Shown: positions 11,408 through 22,754 of the stretch, piece by piece
How the letters are laid out: each line of letters opens with the position of its first letter
How positions within the stretch are numbered: the first letter of the stretch is position 1
From: Metaphire vulgaris
Lineage: Eukaryota; Annelida; Clitellata; Crassiclitellata; Megascolecidae
Direction: 5' to 3'
DNA: 64,000 bases
Assembly: GCA_018105865.1 (NCBI GenBank)
Contig: CM030842.1
Coordinates: 11,472,867-11,536,866 of the forward strand
The notes under the pieces: generated by a model
Seen by the model: the letters and a program-made list of their open reading frames with translations, nothing else
Told to the model about the DNA's origin: nothing
Database searches by the model: none
Position numbers and translations under genes: made by a program

Positions 11408-11673
11408 ATTGGCGTAAACTTGGATGAAAAGTGGGGGAGGCGGCGAACCCTATACCTTCTCTTTTCCTATGGTAGCCTCTCAAAAAGTGAGGCTCGAGGC
11501 TAGAGGCTACGACTAAAATTACACCTGCGGTTTAACAATATAAGACATTCATTAGTTTAAAAACATCAAGCATCATAAATCAAGCATTACAAATCTGCAA
11601 AGGGGTTATGATTTTCATGCTTTTGGAATTTCTCTTCTAGAGGCTACCATAGGAAAGAGAAGGTATAGGGTTC
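11408..11673. mobile_element. MITE with long inverted repeats, GAACCCTATACC type
   Basis: GAACCCTATACCTTCTC at 11445 is repeated inverted at 11673 (arms of roughly 35 bp with few mismatches). An outer segment CATTGGCGTAAACTTGG precedes the left arm and is also present in the related copy at 13930-14029. No clean TSD was found; the right side is abutted by another repeat. Confidence 0.7.
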
Positions 11674-11680
11674 TTTGTTG

Positions 11681-11746
11681 AATCTAATTTCGCGCTACCA
11701 CGCGACCCACTAGACTGAGCCCTGCGACCCACTTTTGGGAAACACT
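11681..11746 (-). mobile_element. GGGTCGC-family terminal fragment, inverted
   Basis: Reverse complement begins CAGTGTTTCCCAAAAGTGGG. It is an inverted copy of 11838-11901, the two tips facing each other across about 90 bp and so able to form a foldback. Confidence 0.7.
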
Positions 11747-11837
11747 GAATTAGAAGAATACCATCTAGACATGATGGATGGTGCGCATTATGAGTCATCT
11801 TCTTGGAGGAAGCGTAACTGACTTGGATGGAATGGGC

Positions 11838-13720
11838 ACAGTGGGTCGCAGGGCTCAGTCTAGTGGGTCGCGGGGTAGCGCGAAATTAGATTCAAAAGTG
11901 TCATTTTACAACCAATAACACGATGTCACAAGCCTTGAAATTTGCAAGTAGGCTTAGGTCTTAAGAAATTTATATGCCCGGAATCCTCCATACACGGCTT
12001 ATATTAAAGTGATTAGTGTTTTATCCAATCCGCTGAAGTGGGTCGCACAGTTCCAAAACATTTGGTAAACTTTAGGCCTACATTACTTTTAAAAAGTAAC
12101 ATTATTTCACGATAACGCAAGGACAGCGTATTCCGACCATTTTGCTCTGAAACTTCGCTGACAATAGGAAATCTCCGAACTGGAAATACTAAAACCTAGC
12201 GGTTAAGCGATTTTGCCATACTAATAGGATTTTCAAGACACGTAAGAAAGGTTTGCTTCTGGGAAATCTTAAAAAGATAATTTTCAGAGAAATTTCAATA
12301 TCTATTTGTCTCCTTTGGTCTTATTTGACAAAAATGTGAGTAATTCTGCCTAATATATTTGCCATACTTTCATTCGAATTGAATCAGAGCTTTTGTTTTA
12401 CCATTTATTCAAAACTCTGAATATTATTTTCAACAAACGTTCGCCAGATGGCCTAATACATTTTTTTTGATATTGCCATGTTATGATTTTGGTCCAGGGT
12501 TACTTCTAGGATTGTGAATTCAGGGGATTATTTCTAGGATTGTTAATTCGGGGAGGGTCAAGAAAACTTGGAAGGTGTCAGAATTTGGAAAAAATCTGCC
12601 AAGCAAAAGCAACCTTGTCAAGTATCCAAAAAACTCTGACAAGCAAAATAAAAAAAAAACTTATAAAGTATTCAAATATTCAAAAAAGCCTGAAAAAGGT
12701 CATCCCTAGCTCAGATTGGGGGTGGGGTGTTGGGGCTGTCGGTCTCAAAATGGGGGGTATTGGAAGGGGTGTTGGGTGTGTCAAAATATATCTCGATTCT
12801 AAATTCTAGGGTTTCTAGGGTGTCGTTCTCAGATTGGGGGCGTTGGAGGGTCTTAGGGGGTGTCAAAATATCCCTTTTTGGTGTCTCGGCACGTTGCAAA
12901 TCTGCTGAAGTGGGCCGCGGTTCCAAAATGTTTGGGAAACCTTGGCCTATAGTACTTTTAAAGATTAACCTTAATTCGCAATAACGCAGGGAAAGCGTAT
13001 TCCGACCATTTTGCTGTGAAACTCCTCTAACAACAGGAATGACTGCACACCAAACATTTCTACTGCTGGCGCTTAAGCGATTTTGCCATACTCATAGGAT
13101 TTTTATGACGCGTAACAAAGGTGTGTTCCTGGCAAATTTTAAAAAGGATTAGAGAAGATAATTTTCAGGTGATTTCAATATCTATTTCTCTTCTTTCGTT
13201 TTATTTGGCAAAATATGAATAATTCTGCTTAATATATGTGCCACATTTTTCATTCGAATTGAATCAGGGACATCTTTCTTAGCTACTTAGGCCCACTAAT
13301 ATTACAGAAATATTTCTTAATAGTTAAACATATCCTCAATTAAATAATTATGATATCTTGAACCATGCCATGTATCTACATCTACATTACTGATCTGTCT
13401 GATATAAAAAACTGATCTCTATTTGAATAGATGCTTAAGTCACACAACTCTAGAATGTTATTAATAATGAACTGAGGCATATTGAAGTATGTTGTCATTT
13501 ATGCTGATTCTATTTCAAGTGATTTTTTCTTGATGTTGAGTACGAAAATAAAGATTTGACTTCATTTTGTTTTGCCTTTATTTAACTCAGAAGTTTTATT
13601 TCAACCAACGTTCGCCAGATGGCGTAATGCATTTTTTGATGCTACATGTTATTATTAGGGTCGCGACACGTTACAAAACCGCTGAGGCTCGGCGCAGTTT
13701 CAAAATGTTTGGGAAAACCC
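11838..13720 (+). mobile_element. composite hAT-like non-autonomous element, GGGTCGC family
   Basis: Starts CAGTGGGTCGCAGGGCTC and ends TTTGGGAAAACCCTG. After a 5' module (11838-12060) there are two copies of a body module. The first is about 12070-12890, interrupted by an insertion, and the second about 12945-13720. Both contain CGTATTCCGACCATTTTGCT and CGTTCGCCAGATGGC. The joint between body copies repeats the terminal GTTTGGGAAA region. A third body copy lies inverted at 22755-23844. No coding frame. Confidence 0.7.
12495..12875. mobile_element. MITE, CAGGGTTAYTTCTAGG family, nested
   Basis: Left end CAGGGTTACTTCTAGGATTG, right end CAAAATATCCCT. TSD TTTTGGTC at 12487-12494 and TTTTGGTG at 12876-12883. 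The paralogous body at 13640-13670 reads straight through this point, giving an empty-site comparison. Relatives at 30371-30540 and 56768-57518. Confidence 0.88.
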
Positions 13721-13929
13721 TGTTATAATTGATTCCTTCTCTTGTTCTTCAACATATTCATTAAGCTAAATTGCGGTTCACAGTTTGCGCTGAATGTCAG
13801 ACATGTTCCTCCTTTATCCATTCGATTCGCTAGATCTTGAAACTGTTCCCAATCAAGCGCAACCATGAACTCTTAAATAGAGTTGCTGTTCGTTTTCATT
13901 TCAAACATAAGCGTAAACTTCTATTAGGC

Positions 13930-14029
13930 CTCTAGGTGCAAGTTCCCCATTTTTGAGAGGCTACAATAGGGAATGGGGAAGGTATACAGGGCTCAGCTCT
14001 CCACTTTTTCTTCCACGTTTACGTCAATG
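13930..14029 (-). mobile_element. GAACCCTATACC-type MITE fragment
   Basis: Reverse complement matches 11408-11490, including GACGTAAACGTGG, CCTGTATACCTTCCCC and GTAGCCTCTCAAAAA. Confidence 0.6.
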
Positions 14030-14082
14030 ATTTCAAATTTCTATTTTAAGACATTTCTATCACTGGATTTCTGTTCTTGTAA

Positions 14083-14210
14083 GGGCCCATCCATATAGTA
14101 CGTACGCACTGCGAGGGAGGGGTCGGATTTTGGAGTTTTTCCTATGTACGCTACGTGCAACGGGGGTTTGAAAATATGCCTTTTTGCGTACGTACTATGT
14201 GGATGAACCC
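14083..14210. mobile_element. 128-bp MITE with TAA 3-bp TSD
   Basis: Terminal inverted repeats GGGCCCATCCATATAGTACG and, from the right end, GGGTTCATCCACATAGTACG extend about 26 bp. TAA flanks both sides (14080-14082, 14211-14213). Resembles PIF/Harbinger or Zator MITEs. Confidence 0.85.
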
Positions 14211-14219
14211 TAATTTTTC

Positions 14220-14830
14220 GATAAGCCTATTCGGAACCGCGTGATTTGCACAAATAATTAATTAAAATACCTTTTTTTGCCCATAGTCTGGACCATAAGT
14301 TAGTAATTGTATGGAGCCGTTATAAGTTCACAACAAAGCGTGCATCTTTATCAGTAAGTACGTATATGATATATGAAAGCAATTGATAAACAAATCAAAA
14401 ATGTGTGGGCTCCATGTTTTCCTCTGTGCGCTTGCTTTGCGACCTCTTTGTGTGTAAACACGCGCACGCTTAGACTAAGCCTTAGAGAGGAAACATTGGG
14501 TGGCGGTTGCCGACATGGCGTCATTAAATTTGAAAATATGCACAAAATCTCGATGTTTCAATTAAATTTACTTCCGAGTTTTTGGGCGGAGTCTGCCAAC
14601 AGAACCAATTGGGGAGTTCAAGACCCTCCCAAAATTCCCTCCAGACGAAACGGGAAGGCCGGGGAAGCGTCAGGCTATATAGAGAGCTAGAGAGCTAGGA
14701 TTTTGATTTACAAAAATTTAGAAAATGACTCTATACAGAGATATCTTTTTCATCAGACAGGAACTGCTCGAAAGCGCTGAAATGTGTAAGAATCGAGGGA
14801 AGTGCAAGAAGAAATCACTTCGCAATGTCG
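14220..14830. other. no recognised feature
   Basis: Short open frames only; no family recognised. Confidence 0.5.
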
Positions 14831-14835
14831 TTCAA

Positions 14836-15123
14836 TAGGTATACTCCATAGGCCATCGGCCCATCGCGGACCCGTCGAAGAACCGAAGGGTTAGCGCCTT
14901 CAGTTTTACACGGCAACGACTGAATGAGGGCGTATTGCCAGCCTATCCCTCGCCGCCTTTCCTTCCACCGAGTTAACACCCGATGTACTCATTCACAGCC
15001 GAGTCGACTGGGGGCGCTTGGGACGGATACAAACCGAAATGTTTCTGCCGCGCGCCCGGGAGTTGAACCACGGACCTCAAGATTGGCAGACCAGTGCGCT
15101 AACCACTGCTCCACCGCGCACCC
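14836..15123 (-). mobile_element. tRNA-derived SINE with conserved core
   Basis: The minus strand begins GGTGCGCGGTGGAGCAGTGG. The A box TGGAGCAGTGG lies at 15103-15113 and the B box GGTTCAACTCC at 15059-15069, about 44 bp apart. The body carries CAGTCGACTCGGCTGTGAAT and further conserved-looking sequence, in the position of the core domains of long metazoan SINE families. The core class is not assigned. The plus-strand open frames here are incidental. Confidence 0.8.
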
Positions 15124-15129
15124 TAATAT

Positions 15130-15610
15130 CGTTACACGGGCTCCTTAAATTGCGCAACGACCGTTTTAAGTTCGAGACGAACGACGATTTTCTCGACTTG
15201 ACCCCTCTCCCCCCACCCTACGCCGCCTCTAAATTTACACAAATATATATTAATACAAGCAGCGCGTTGCTTCCTTAGGCTTCGTTTTCACTTATCAAAC
15301 TCTCTGCACTTACGTCTTTATTTTCTTTTCAGTTGCGTCTTTCTTTCTCCACTGCCGCAGGTGCAACTAGACGAAGACAAAAAATTGTACGATTTTTAAA
15401 AAAAGGATTTGGTTTGGACGAATGAAGGGTGCGTGGACACTCCATTTAGACCTGATTCGGTCGGTCGGTCGCAGGTGCGTTGGCTAGCTATGTTCCTTTT
15501 AACGCCCACCGAAATCAATTTAAGAGTTCTATTTCTGGCTTTCCCAAGAGACAATGAATGAGAGGATGAACATAAAGAGATAGTCGTCCTACAAGTAATA
15601 GAAAGAACAA
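15130..15610. other. no recognised feature
   Basis: Mixed sequence; no gene or repeat that I can name. Confidence 0.5.
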
Positions 15611-15625
15611 CCAGACTAATTGAAG

Positions 15626-15877
15626 CAGTGGCGTAGCCAAGGGGGCTTGGGGTTAAAACCCCCTTAGGGTGCCGACGAAAATTTTGTAAAATGTGTTTCC
15701 ATGCAATTTTAATTTTCGGAGGCTGTTTTGGGGTCAACCCCCTTCCCTTGGCGCTGCCGACCAAAAGAATTTAAGCGCTAATGGTGACGACGTCTTTTTG
15801 GTTGTCAAGATTTTTGGAAAGGCGGTCAAAAGTCAAAACCAAACCACCCCCTTCCGGAAATCCTGGCTACGCCACTG
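15626..15877. mobile_element. MITE, CAGTGGCGTAGCC family
   Basis: Ends CAGTGGCGTAGCCAAGG and TCCTGGCTACGCCACTG. TSD AATTGAAG and AATCAAAG (6 of 8). Confidence 0.88.
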
Positions 15878-16009
15878 AATCAAAGAATTTAGCGCGCCTA
15901 TGATAATATCTCCGTGTTTGCAAATCACTTAAGCATTTACTAATACTATCTATCCATTACTACTAACTCATCTAGGTATAATATCGTTTTAACTTTATCT
16001 GTTTTAATC

Positions 16010-16133
16010 CAGGAAATGCGCGGTATTGAAAGCAATTTCGTTGAAGACGCATTTGTTTAACAGCTCGTTTTTGTAAAGCGCTCTTGACTTTGCTTCGATA
16101 GCCATGTTTACTGCGCTCAAGAAATTGTCTTGA

Positions 16134-16175
<42 letters not shown>
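16010..16175 (+). pseudogene. CR1/L2-like LINE 3' end with (AAT)n tail
   Basis: AISLKTHLFNSSFL followed by GTAAAGCGCTCTTGAC, TACTGCGCTCAAGAAATTG and then AAT repeats (16134-16175). This matches the tail arrangement at 32030-32374 and 51230-51690. Confidence 0.75.
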
Positions 16176-16179
16176 TTCG

Positions 16180-16890
16180 TTTTATGAATTCAGGAATTCT
16201 GGGGTTGGTGCGGGGCATGGCTTCTGAGAAATCGGGTTGGGTTGAACGTCAAGATCTCTGTCGCAAATTTAAAGTTTGTGCATTTATTTCTCTTTACGAC
16301 TGACGCGAAAGTGGTATTCGAAAGCCAGCGAAGCGCATGAAACTGATCTACTGTATGGCTCGAGAAAATCCAATGTACAGTATATTCCCCGAGAGCAAAA
16401 TAATGAGCGTGAGCTTTACAACGACTTCAACAAAATACGGTTATCGCGACCATAATGCCGGTAAATTGAGAAGACTTTAAATATTAACCTCTATTCTTGA
16501 ACAGTTAGAAAGTCTCTCTCTCTCTTCTAAAGAGTTCGCTGAAACCCCGTGGGAACTACAGATGTCTCGAGATAGGCCTACGAGAATGGGCAAAATTCAA
16601 AATGCTAATAGCGTGGAAAATGAATTGGAGGCTAATTATGTAAAGGCGATACATAATAAAACATATGGCAGAACGCGGAAGTCTGCCGCATACATGTCTC
16701 TCTCTCTCTCTCTCTCTTTTCAAAAATCTTGGAGATTCTTCCAAGTAATTTATTTGGAATAGTTTTCTGCGACCTGACTTTGTAAAAGGGCAATACACGC
16801 CGCCAATATAAGCTGTCCGTTTGTCGGTTATTATTACTATGACCAAAGGGTTTTGCTTCTTAGCAGAAGCGTTGCGTGCGAATGGCTATT
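16180..16890. other. no recognised feature
   Basis: Includes short CT runs at 16514-16527 and 16698-16718. Nothing else recognised. Confidence 0.5.
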
Positions 16891-16901
16891 ATGTCTTTAG
16901 C

Positions 16902-17415
16902 CATGAGCGGCACACGATTGAGGGCGACAAATTTACAAGAAAGTGACAAGCTTTTTTGCTTGTCAGGCTACGGATTTTCAGCTACGGATTTGTTGTGACG
17001 ACCTCTTGTTTCCTTTTTTTTGCTTGTCAGCAGATTTTCAGATGCGGATAAACGGATTTGTTATGGCGACCTTTTTTGTGAGAATTTTTTTAAGCGGCGC
17101 GCCATCACTGTCTTTGTTTTGTTCCTGGGGGTGGGCGGATATAGTCATGGGCGGCAAAGGCAGTGACGTAAACCTGGCGTCAACATTGGGGGGGATAAAA
17201 TCGTTCATAAAGTCAGGTCACACCCCATTTCATCCCCAAAAAGTCTTGACAAGCAAAAAAGGTCATCCACAATGAGTGATTTTACCAGATTTTACCATAA
17301 GGCACAAAACATTGATACTCTGTCCCCCTCTTACTAATTATTGGGGGACCGTCTCCCGCCGCCCCCACCCCATGTTTTACGCCTTTGCCGCAAAGGTGCA
17401 CGCTACGCCTCTGTT
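16902..17415. mobile_element. MITE carrying several copies of the 19-bp word, with a nested MITE
   Basis: Starts CATGAGCGGCACACG and ends near CACGCTACGCCTCTG. Flanks TCTTTAGC (16894-16901) and TTTTTAGC (17416-17423) agree at 7 of 8. Contains GTGACAAGCTTTTTTGCTTG, TTTTTTTTGCTTGTCAGC and GGCGACCTTTTTTGTG. A second MITE (17161-17388) is inserted near the right end. Confidence 0.65.
17161..17388. mobile_element. nested MITE, CAGTGACGTAAAC ends
   Basis: Starts CAGTGACGTAAACCTGG and ends GTTTTACGCCTTTGC. TSD GGCAAAGG (17153-17160) and CGCAAAGG (17389-17396), 7 of 8. Holds an exact copy of the 19-bp word on the minus strand at 17247-17265. Confidence 0.8.
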
Positions 17416-17423
17416 TTTTTAGC

Positions 17424-17810
17424 AGTGGAGTGGATGGAATCGAATTGCAAGATGTAGCTAATTTCACACAAACAGAGCATTACTCGCACGCGACGACGTT
17501 TCTCATAAAAGCCGCCTCCACAGCCTGTTGGAATTTACTTCCGCCCGCCAAACTGACCGTCCATGCAATATTGATGTAGATGCAAAACTTGACGGCATTT
17601 CTCCCAAGCGGAAGCAAGTATAGACAATAAAGCAGCATTATCTAAACTCGCCCGCCGTAACACTGCAACCTGTGGACAGCTATCATCGGACGCTGATCAA
17701 AATGCTTTTTCCGAGTATAGGTGATGAATGATGAATACTCCTTGATAACTGGTGCACTGGTGAAACGCATTGGTGAAACTGTCATTGGATTTGTATATTG
17801 ATTATCTCGT
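17424..17810. other. no recognised feature
   Basis: A short frame contains TACWNLLPPAK, faintly like LINE LWNSLP motifs, but not enough to call. Confidence 0.4.
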
Positions 17811-17815
17811 GGCCG

Positions 17816-18000
17816 AACAAAATGTCACGGGGACAAAATGTCAGCGGACAAAATGCTACGGACAAAATGTCACGGACAAAATGTCGCGGTTTAGGGTTAG
17901 GATTAGAGTTAGGGTTACATTTTGTCCGTGACATTTTGTCCGCTGACATTTTGTCCCCATTACATTTTGTCTCCGTGATATTTTGTCCGCGGACATTTTT
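17816..18000. repeat. palindromic element of ACAAAATGTCNCGG units, telomere-like centre
   Basis: The left half repeats GGACAAAATGTCACGG. The right half repeats the reverse complement, CCGTGACATTTTGTCC. Between them at 17890-17917 lies TTAGGGTTAGGATTAGAG followed by TTAGGGTT. A second copy is at 58759-58904. Confidence 0.88.
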
Positions 18001-18122
18001 TTCTAACACCGATTATCTTGATTAACTTGGATGTACTGTATGTGCCTTGTGTGTGATGTCGACTACTTTATACACTTTATGTATGTTTTGTGCGAAAAGT
18101 CAAGCGTCATTATCTCTGTGAT

Positions 18123-18457
18123 CAGAGATAATTTTTAACAGTGTTACAATCCCTACGTTAAATCCCCTTGGTTGGCCGACCGAAAATTTCTTTTTCCTGC
18201 GTATTATTATTCTGTGGGTGGAGGGGCGCCAAAATCGAGTCTAAGGTGGCAAAAAAAGAAGCAAAGAAAAAATAAAAAAATTGGTTGCATAGGCGCCGTC
18301 CTCACGCTCGTAAATAGCTTTATGACTACCTTAATGAAACAAAATAATAGAAATAACAGGTGGCGACTTTTTCTTGCCTGTCAGGATTTTCGAAGTTGGG
18401 AATTTGAAAATGGGCGTTCGTAACCTTTCCCCTTCGGAAATCCTGGCTACGCCACTG
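18123..18457. mobile_element. MITE, CAGTGGCGTAGCC family, diverged left end
   Basis: Right end CCTGGCTACGCCACTG. Exact TSD TCTGTGAT at 18115-18122 and 18458-18465. The left terminus reads CAGAGATAATTTTTAACAG rather than the family end. The interior (GTGGGTGGAGGGGCGCCAAA) matches 22294-22503, which makes that copy recognisable. Confidence 0.88.
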
Positions 18458-18603
18458 TCTGTGATGATCTCTATTATCTCGTATATGCTTTATCTCCAAG
18501 GTATTCCTCCTACATGGTAGCTGTTTAAAATGCAGTTTGTGCACATATGCACACGCTGACGTGAAGAGTGAATTGATTCTACGAGCCTTACTACCTGCAT
18601 ATC

Positions 18604-18870
18604 CAGGCCTGAGGAGAGGGGAGTGCAGCCGGTACATTGTACCGGGGCCCATGGAGTTTTCAGGGGCCCAGATCCGGTGACGATAAGGTTTTTTTGCTGG
18701 TAAGGGTGTCTTTTGAGAATTGACAACGTTTTTTGCTTGTCAGGCTGTTTTTGGAGAGTTGATAATGTTTTCTGCTTGTCAGGTTTTTCGGAGACTTGAT
18801 AAATTTTTCTTAAGTTAAGGGCCCGTAAATGTTTTTGTTCCGGGGCCCGGAATTTCTCTCGGCGGCCCTG
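18604..18870. mobile_element. MITE, CAGGGCCGCCGAGAG family copy 2
   Basis: Ends CAGGCCTGAGGAGAGG and CTCTCGGCGGCCCTG. Exact TSD TGCATATC at 18596-18603 and 18871-18878. Three variants of the TTTTTTGCTTGTCAG word near 18690, 18730 and 18765. Confidence 0.94.
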
Positions 18871-18884
18871 TGCATATCCAATCC

Positions 18885-18888
<4 letters not shown>

Positions 18889-18921
<33 letters not shown>
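18889..18921. repeat. (ATC)n microsatellite
   Basis: About 11 units, followed by TAATTTCTACAGCGCC, the retroposon end word seen elsewhere. Confidence 0.95.
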
Positions 18922-19139
18922 GCTAATTTCTACAGCGCCATTTTAATATGTTGTTGTAATCAGTCGATGGTCGCTCCTTTATTGGGGGGAGAGAAATTGA
19001 CTTTGCTGGAGGGGAAGTTCAATGCAAAAATTTGTCAGTGCCAAATTTTTTGGGGGTTTATTTCGAGGTTTTTTGGGTCTCACCCTAATAGGCCTATATA
19101 AAACACTGCGTACAGAGACTCAACGGACCGGACCAATGC

Positions 19140-19327
19140 TGGGAGTGGATTCCATATTCTCGGCCCGGCCACTGAATATGTGCGCTTACCTTACCAATCT
19201 AGGCATACACAATCCATGCTGTTCTCCTTTAGAAAACAACTGAAGACATTCTCGTTTGTATGATTCGGTTTGCAACTGACATTAGCGCATTTGCTGCTTT
19301 GCGATTATTTGCGTTCTATAAATGTTT

Positions 19328-19398
<71 letters not shown>
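19140..19398 (+). pseudogene. LINE 3' end with (AAT)n tail
   Basis: A decayed C-terminal reading (FRKQLKTFSFV) precedes GCGTTCTATAAATG and AAT repeats at 19328-19398, as in the other LINE tails here. Confidence 0.6.
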
Positions 19399-19399
<1 letters not shown>

Positions 19400-19707
19400 C
19401 TTGCAGCTAATCCATCAGCTTTTGTATAATTATTCTGTCCAAACAACACGGCAAGTTCGGCAACCTTTACAACGAACCATAGCGTGGCATTTTGACGGCG
19501 CTGTTTTGTTTTCACACGAACAGAAGTACAATCAGCTGAGATTTAGAGATTATCGACTGAATGTGCCGAGTGACCGATTGTCCAGATCGATCGATTAAAT
19601 TCTATCAAGTAGATTAATTATTATAGATTGGGTATTTCATTGTAGTATCGACCAATCATTCACCTGTGAATTTGCTGCTTCCATCAAATTTTCTGCTTCC
19701 ATCTCGG

Positions 19708-19960
19708 CAGGCCCGCCGAGAGAAATTCCGGGCTCCTGTGCCGACTAAAATTTCTTGACGACCTTTTTTGCTTGTTAGCCTTAATTACATCTTAAAATTA
19801 CCGTCAATCTTTTCAATCATGAAATTATTTGCTCGCCGGGCCCCTCTACTTTTGTGTTATTATTCATCTTATTGTTAATTATACATATTTATCATCGGCC
19901 CAAGTTCCAGACCGCCACGGCAATGCTGTGGAACCAAAATGCCCCCTCTCGGCGGCCCTG
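19708..19960. mobile_element. MITE, CAGGGCCGCCGAGAG family copy 3
   Basis: Ends CAGGCCCGCCGAGAGAAA and CTCTCGGCGGCCCTG. Flanks agree at only 4 of 8. Contains TTGACGACCTTTTTTGCTTG. Confidence 0.85.
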
Positions 19961-19964
19961 AATG

Positions 19965-20315
19965 CAGGTGAAGTGGGGGAAGATGAGGGCAGAAGAGGGC
20001 AACTCTAAGAGCATAAGACATAGTCTAGCAGGCTTTTTACGAATGATTCGAGGCCAGAGTTTTTGGTCGTTCGACCTAAATTTTGTCGAAACACATGTTT
20101 CACGTTTAGCCGTCTTCGCGCCGAAGATGTCAGCGGTGTAGCGGAAAACAACGGAAGATCTAAACGAGTGACGACATTTGCTTAGAATAATAGACGATTT
20201 CGACAGTCGACAATAATTATTATTATTCATTCACTCGCGAATATTCGAATTCTTGTCATGCAGAAAAAATCTAATTCAAGATGCGTCAGCAGTAAATCAA
20301 TCGCAGACAATTTTC
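19965..20315. other. no recognised feature
   Basis: No repeat or gene recognised. Confidence 0.5.
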
Positions 20316-20321
20316 AAATTA

Positions 20322-20327
20322 ATGATA

Positions 20328-20384
<57 letters not shown>

Positions 20385-20409
20385 GTGATGATGGTGATGA
20401 TGTTCATGA
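20322..20409. repeat. (GAT)n microsatellite
   Basis: GAT units with GGT variants; imperfect GAT/AAT sequence continues to 20530. Confidence 0.96.
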
Positions 20410-20594
20410 TAGTAATAATAATGATTAATAATGATGACGATGATAATTATGATGATAATAATTATTATATTGATGATAATTACGTTGATGATAACTGCTG
20501 CTGCTGATGATGATGACGACGATTATGATGATAGAAAAATAATGATAATTCATTTTATAGCACTGATTCTGCTGCCGCAAACGATTAATTATTA

Positions 20595-20750
20595 TGTATT
20601 GTTATCAAGACAACTTCTATAGCGCCGTGGGTATGACGAAAGCCAAAGTCTAGGGCACTCCAAATCCATCCGGAAAAGACCAGGTCTGGAATGACCAGGT
20701 CAGTAAGAAACAGCAAGACATGCCGTGGAGGAAGTGCTAAATTGTTAATT
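20595..20750 (-). mobile_element. retroposon 3' segment, CTATAGCGC family
   Basis: ACTTCTATAGCGCCG, then CCATCCGGAAAAGACCAGG and AACAGCAAGACA, also found in the same order at 59227-59700 and inverted at 49990-50115. The conserved end and adjacent simple repeats suggest a SINE or LINE tail on the minus strand. Confidence 0.6.
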
Positions 20751-20759
20751 GGAAGAGAT

Positions 20760-21110
20760 GTGTTTTAAGCCTAGATCTGAAAATACTCAATTCGCTGGAA
20801 GATCATTGTACAAACTGCAACATAAATCTTCTCTGGATCGCAGGGTTGAGTTGGAGCTATTTGCAAAACGAATGATCTTCTAGAAGGGTCGTATTTACAA
20901 TTCATTCGGTTATTAGCTTTTGCACCGTTCAGAGGTTAATATCTTGTCATTATGGGACTCATGGGTAGCTTGTGTAGATAGAGCCTCGTTTTGAAATCAA
21001 TATGGCAGTTTCCTCTGTGAATATTCGGTCCCCACAGCGCCACTTCGATTCCGCTCAATTACCCTTTTAAACTCCAGTGGATTCGAATCAACATCGACGC
21101 AAAGTCATTA
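20760..21110. other. no recognised feature
   Basis: No repeat or gene recognised. Confidence 0.5.
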
Positions 21111-21117
21111 CCCGAAG

Positions 21118-21200
21118 GCAAAGAGAGACAGAGAGACGGAGACAGAGCCAGAGAAAGAGAAAAGGGAGGGAAAGAAAAAGAAGACAGAGACAGAGAGTGT

Positions 21201-21240
<40 letters not shown>

Positions 21241-21404
21241 GAAAAAAAAGAGACAGAGAGAGAGACAAGCAGGCAGACAGACAGACAGACAGACAGAGAC
21301 AGATACAGTGTGTGTGACACACACAGATAGATACAGAAAAAGATAGAGACAGACCGAGACAAAGAAAGAGACAGAGAGAGACAGAGAGAGACAGAGAGAG
21401 GGAG
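21118..21404. repeat. GA/GACA purine-rich array
   Basis: GAGA, GACAGA and ACAGACAG units with interruptions and a TGTGTGTGACACACACA palindrome near 21310. Confidence 0.95.
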
Positions 21405-21616
21405 AATGGTGCAAGGCAGTGTTATCTTCTCCGTCCAGGATCAGCGATTCAAACTATCGGTTAGATTGACGCCGCATGGAACTCCCGGTGGATAATAAAA
21501 AATCCCGAAATTTTTTCTCTCTTCGCGTTTCGTTCTATTTCATCCGCCGTTTTATTGCTCCAATCACTGCCACTGGATCTCGCTTTCCGTGAAGAGATGA
21601 CTAATTGCACGGTCTA

Positions 21617-21785
21617 CAGTGGCGTAGCCAGGATTCCAGAATATGGGAGGAGGGCACATCGACATTTCCGACCCAAAAATCTTTGAAGGTTAAAAACGAA
21701 GGTCGCCGTCTCCAGGACGTTGCCCAAAGGGGTAGCCGCCCCCATGCCCTCTTTCGTTTTCCTCCCCATGGCAACGCCAAATGGT
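21617..21785. mobile_element. MITE, CAGTGGCGTAGCC family, degenerate
   Basis: Left end CAGTGGCGTAGCCAGGATT; right end degraded (ATGGCAACGCC). No TSD identified. Confidence 0.65.
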
Positions 21786-21789
21786 TGTT

Positions 21790-22285
21790 TACAAGATGAA
21801 ACATCCTCATACAAAACATACATGTACCTCGTGTATAATTTTCAATAATTCAAATATTCGTAGCACACCTCTAGAGGTTATAAGTTCACAATTCAATAGT
21901 TCCATCATCTTTCTATAGTAAAGCAATCGGTAAATCACTCAGCTTCTAACACAACGAAAACAGACTGCTGCGTAATTGTTCGAATCTGACCCTTACCACT
22001 ACAAACCGACCTCGGGGAAGTTGTTCGCATCTAAACTGAGTCACATCCAGGGTGCGATTTGTGACCTGGAGCAGTGTGGGGGGGAATATGTCGAACTTGG
22101 GGGATGTAGTTGTTGGGAAATGTAGCAGTGGGGGAAAGTGCAGTGGGGAAAGTCGAGGATGCACTAGTGGGGAAAGATTCCCCCCTTCCTCCTACAAATC
22201 GCGCTCTGGTCGCATCTACGAATTAATAGTTTGCATTTTGGATTCGCCTCCGGTAGACGTATGCATGAAATTGAGTGCGAGATCC
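21790..22285. other. no recognised feature
   Basis: Short G-rich frames near 22070-22190; nothing recognised. Confidence 0.5.
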
Positions 22286-22754
22286 GTGCATGCTAGTGGC
22301 GTAGCCAAAGGGGTTGGGGTTGAGGGATTAAACCACACTTAATTGGCCGATCAAAATTTTCTTATTACGTATTATTATTCTGTGGGTGGAGGGGCGCCAA
22401 AATTAGGTTACAGATTATCAATATAGCGGCATGGGCGCTGTCCGTGCGCTCATATAGCCTAGCTGTATGATTAACTTAATGAACCAAAATAACAGGTTAC
22501 GACTAGGGCTGCCAGATGTCCGGTTCTTAACCGGACTGTCCGGTATTTTGTCTATTTGTCCGGTGAAAGAATTGAGACAATACCGGACATGCATGTCCGG
22601 GTATTTTCTTGCAAGATACCAAACTACACCAAACAAGTCACTCCCAGCCTGGTACAATGCAGCATTTTGGCTATAATATTATTCTCCTATAAATAATATC
22701 GTATATGTTTGGGAAAACTCAACTCGTACATGTGTATTATTAAGCAGTCTAAAG

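Noticed and set aside
15050..15123. Functional tRNA gene
   Set aside because: A and B boxes are present but the sequence continues into a SINE core and I could not fold a plausible cloverleaf.
17890..17917. True interstitial telomere
   Set aside because: Only about four degenerate hexamers inside a palindromic repeat; the second copy has the same layout, so it belongs to the repeat.
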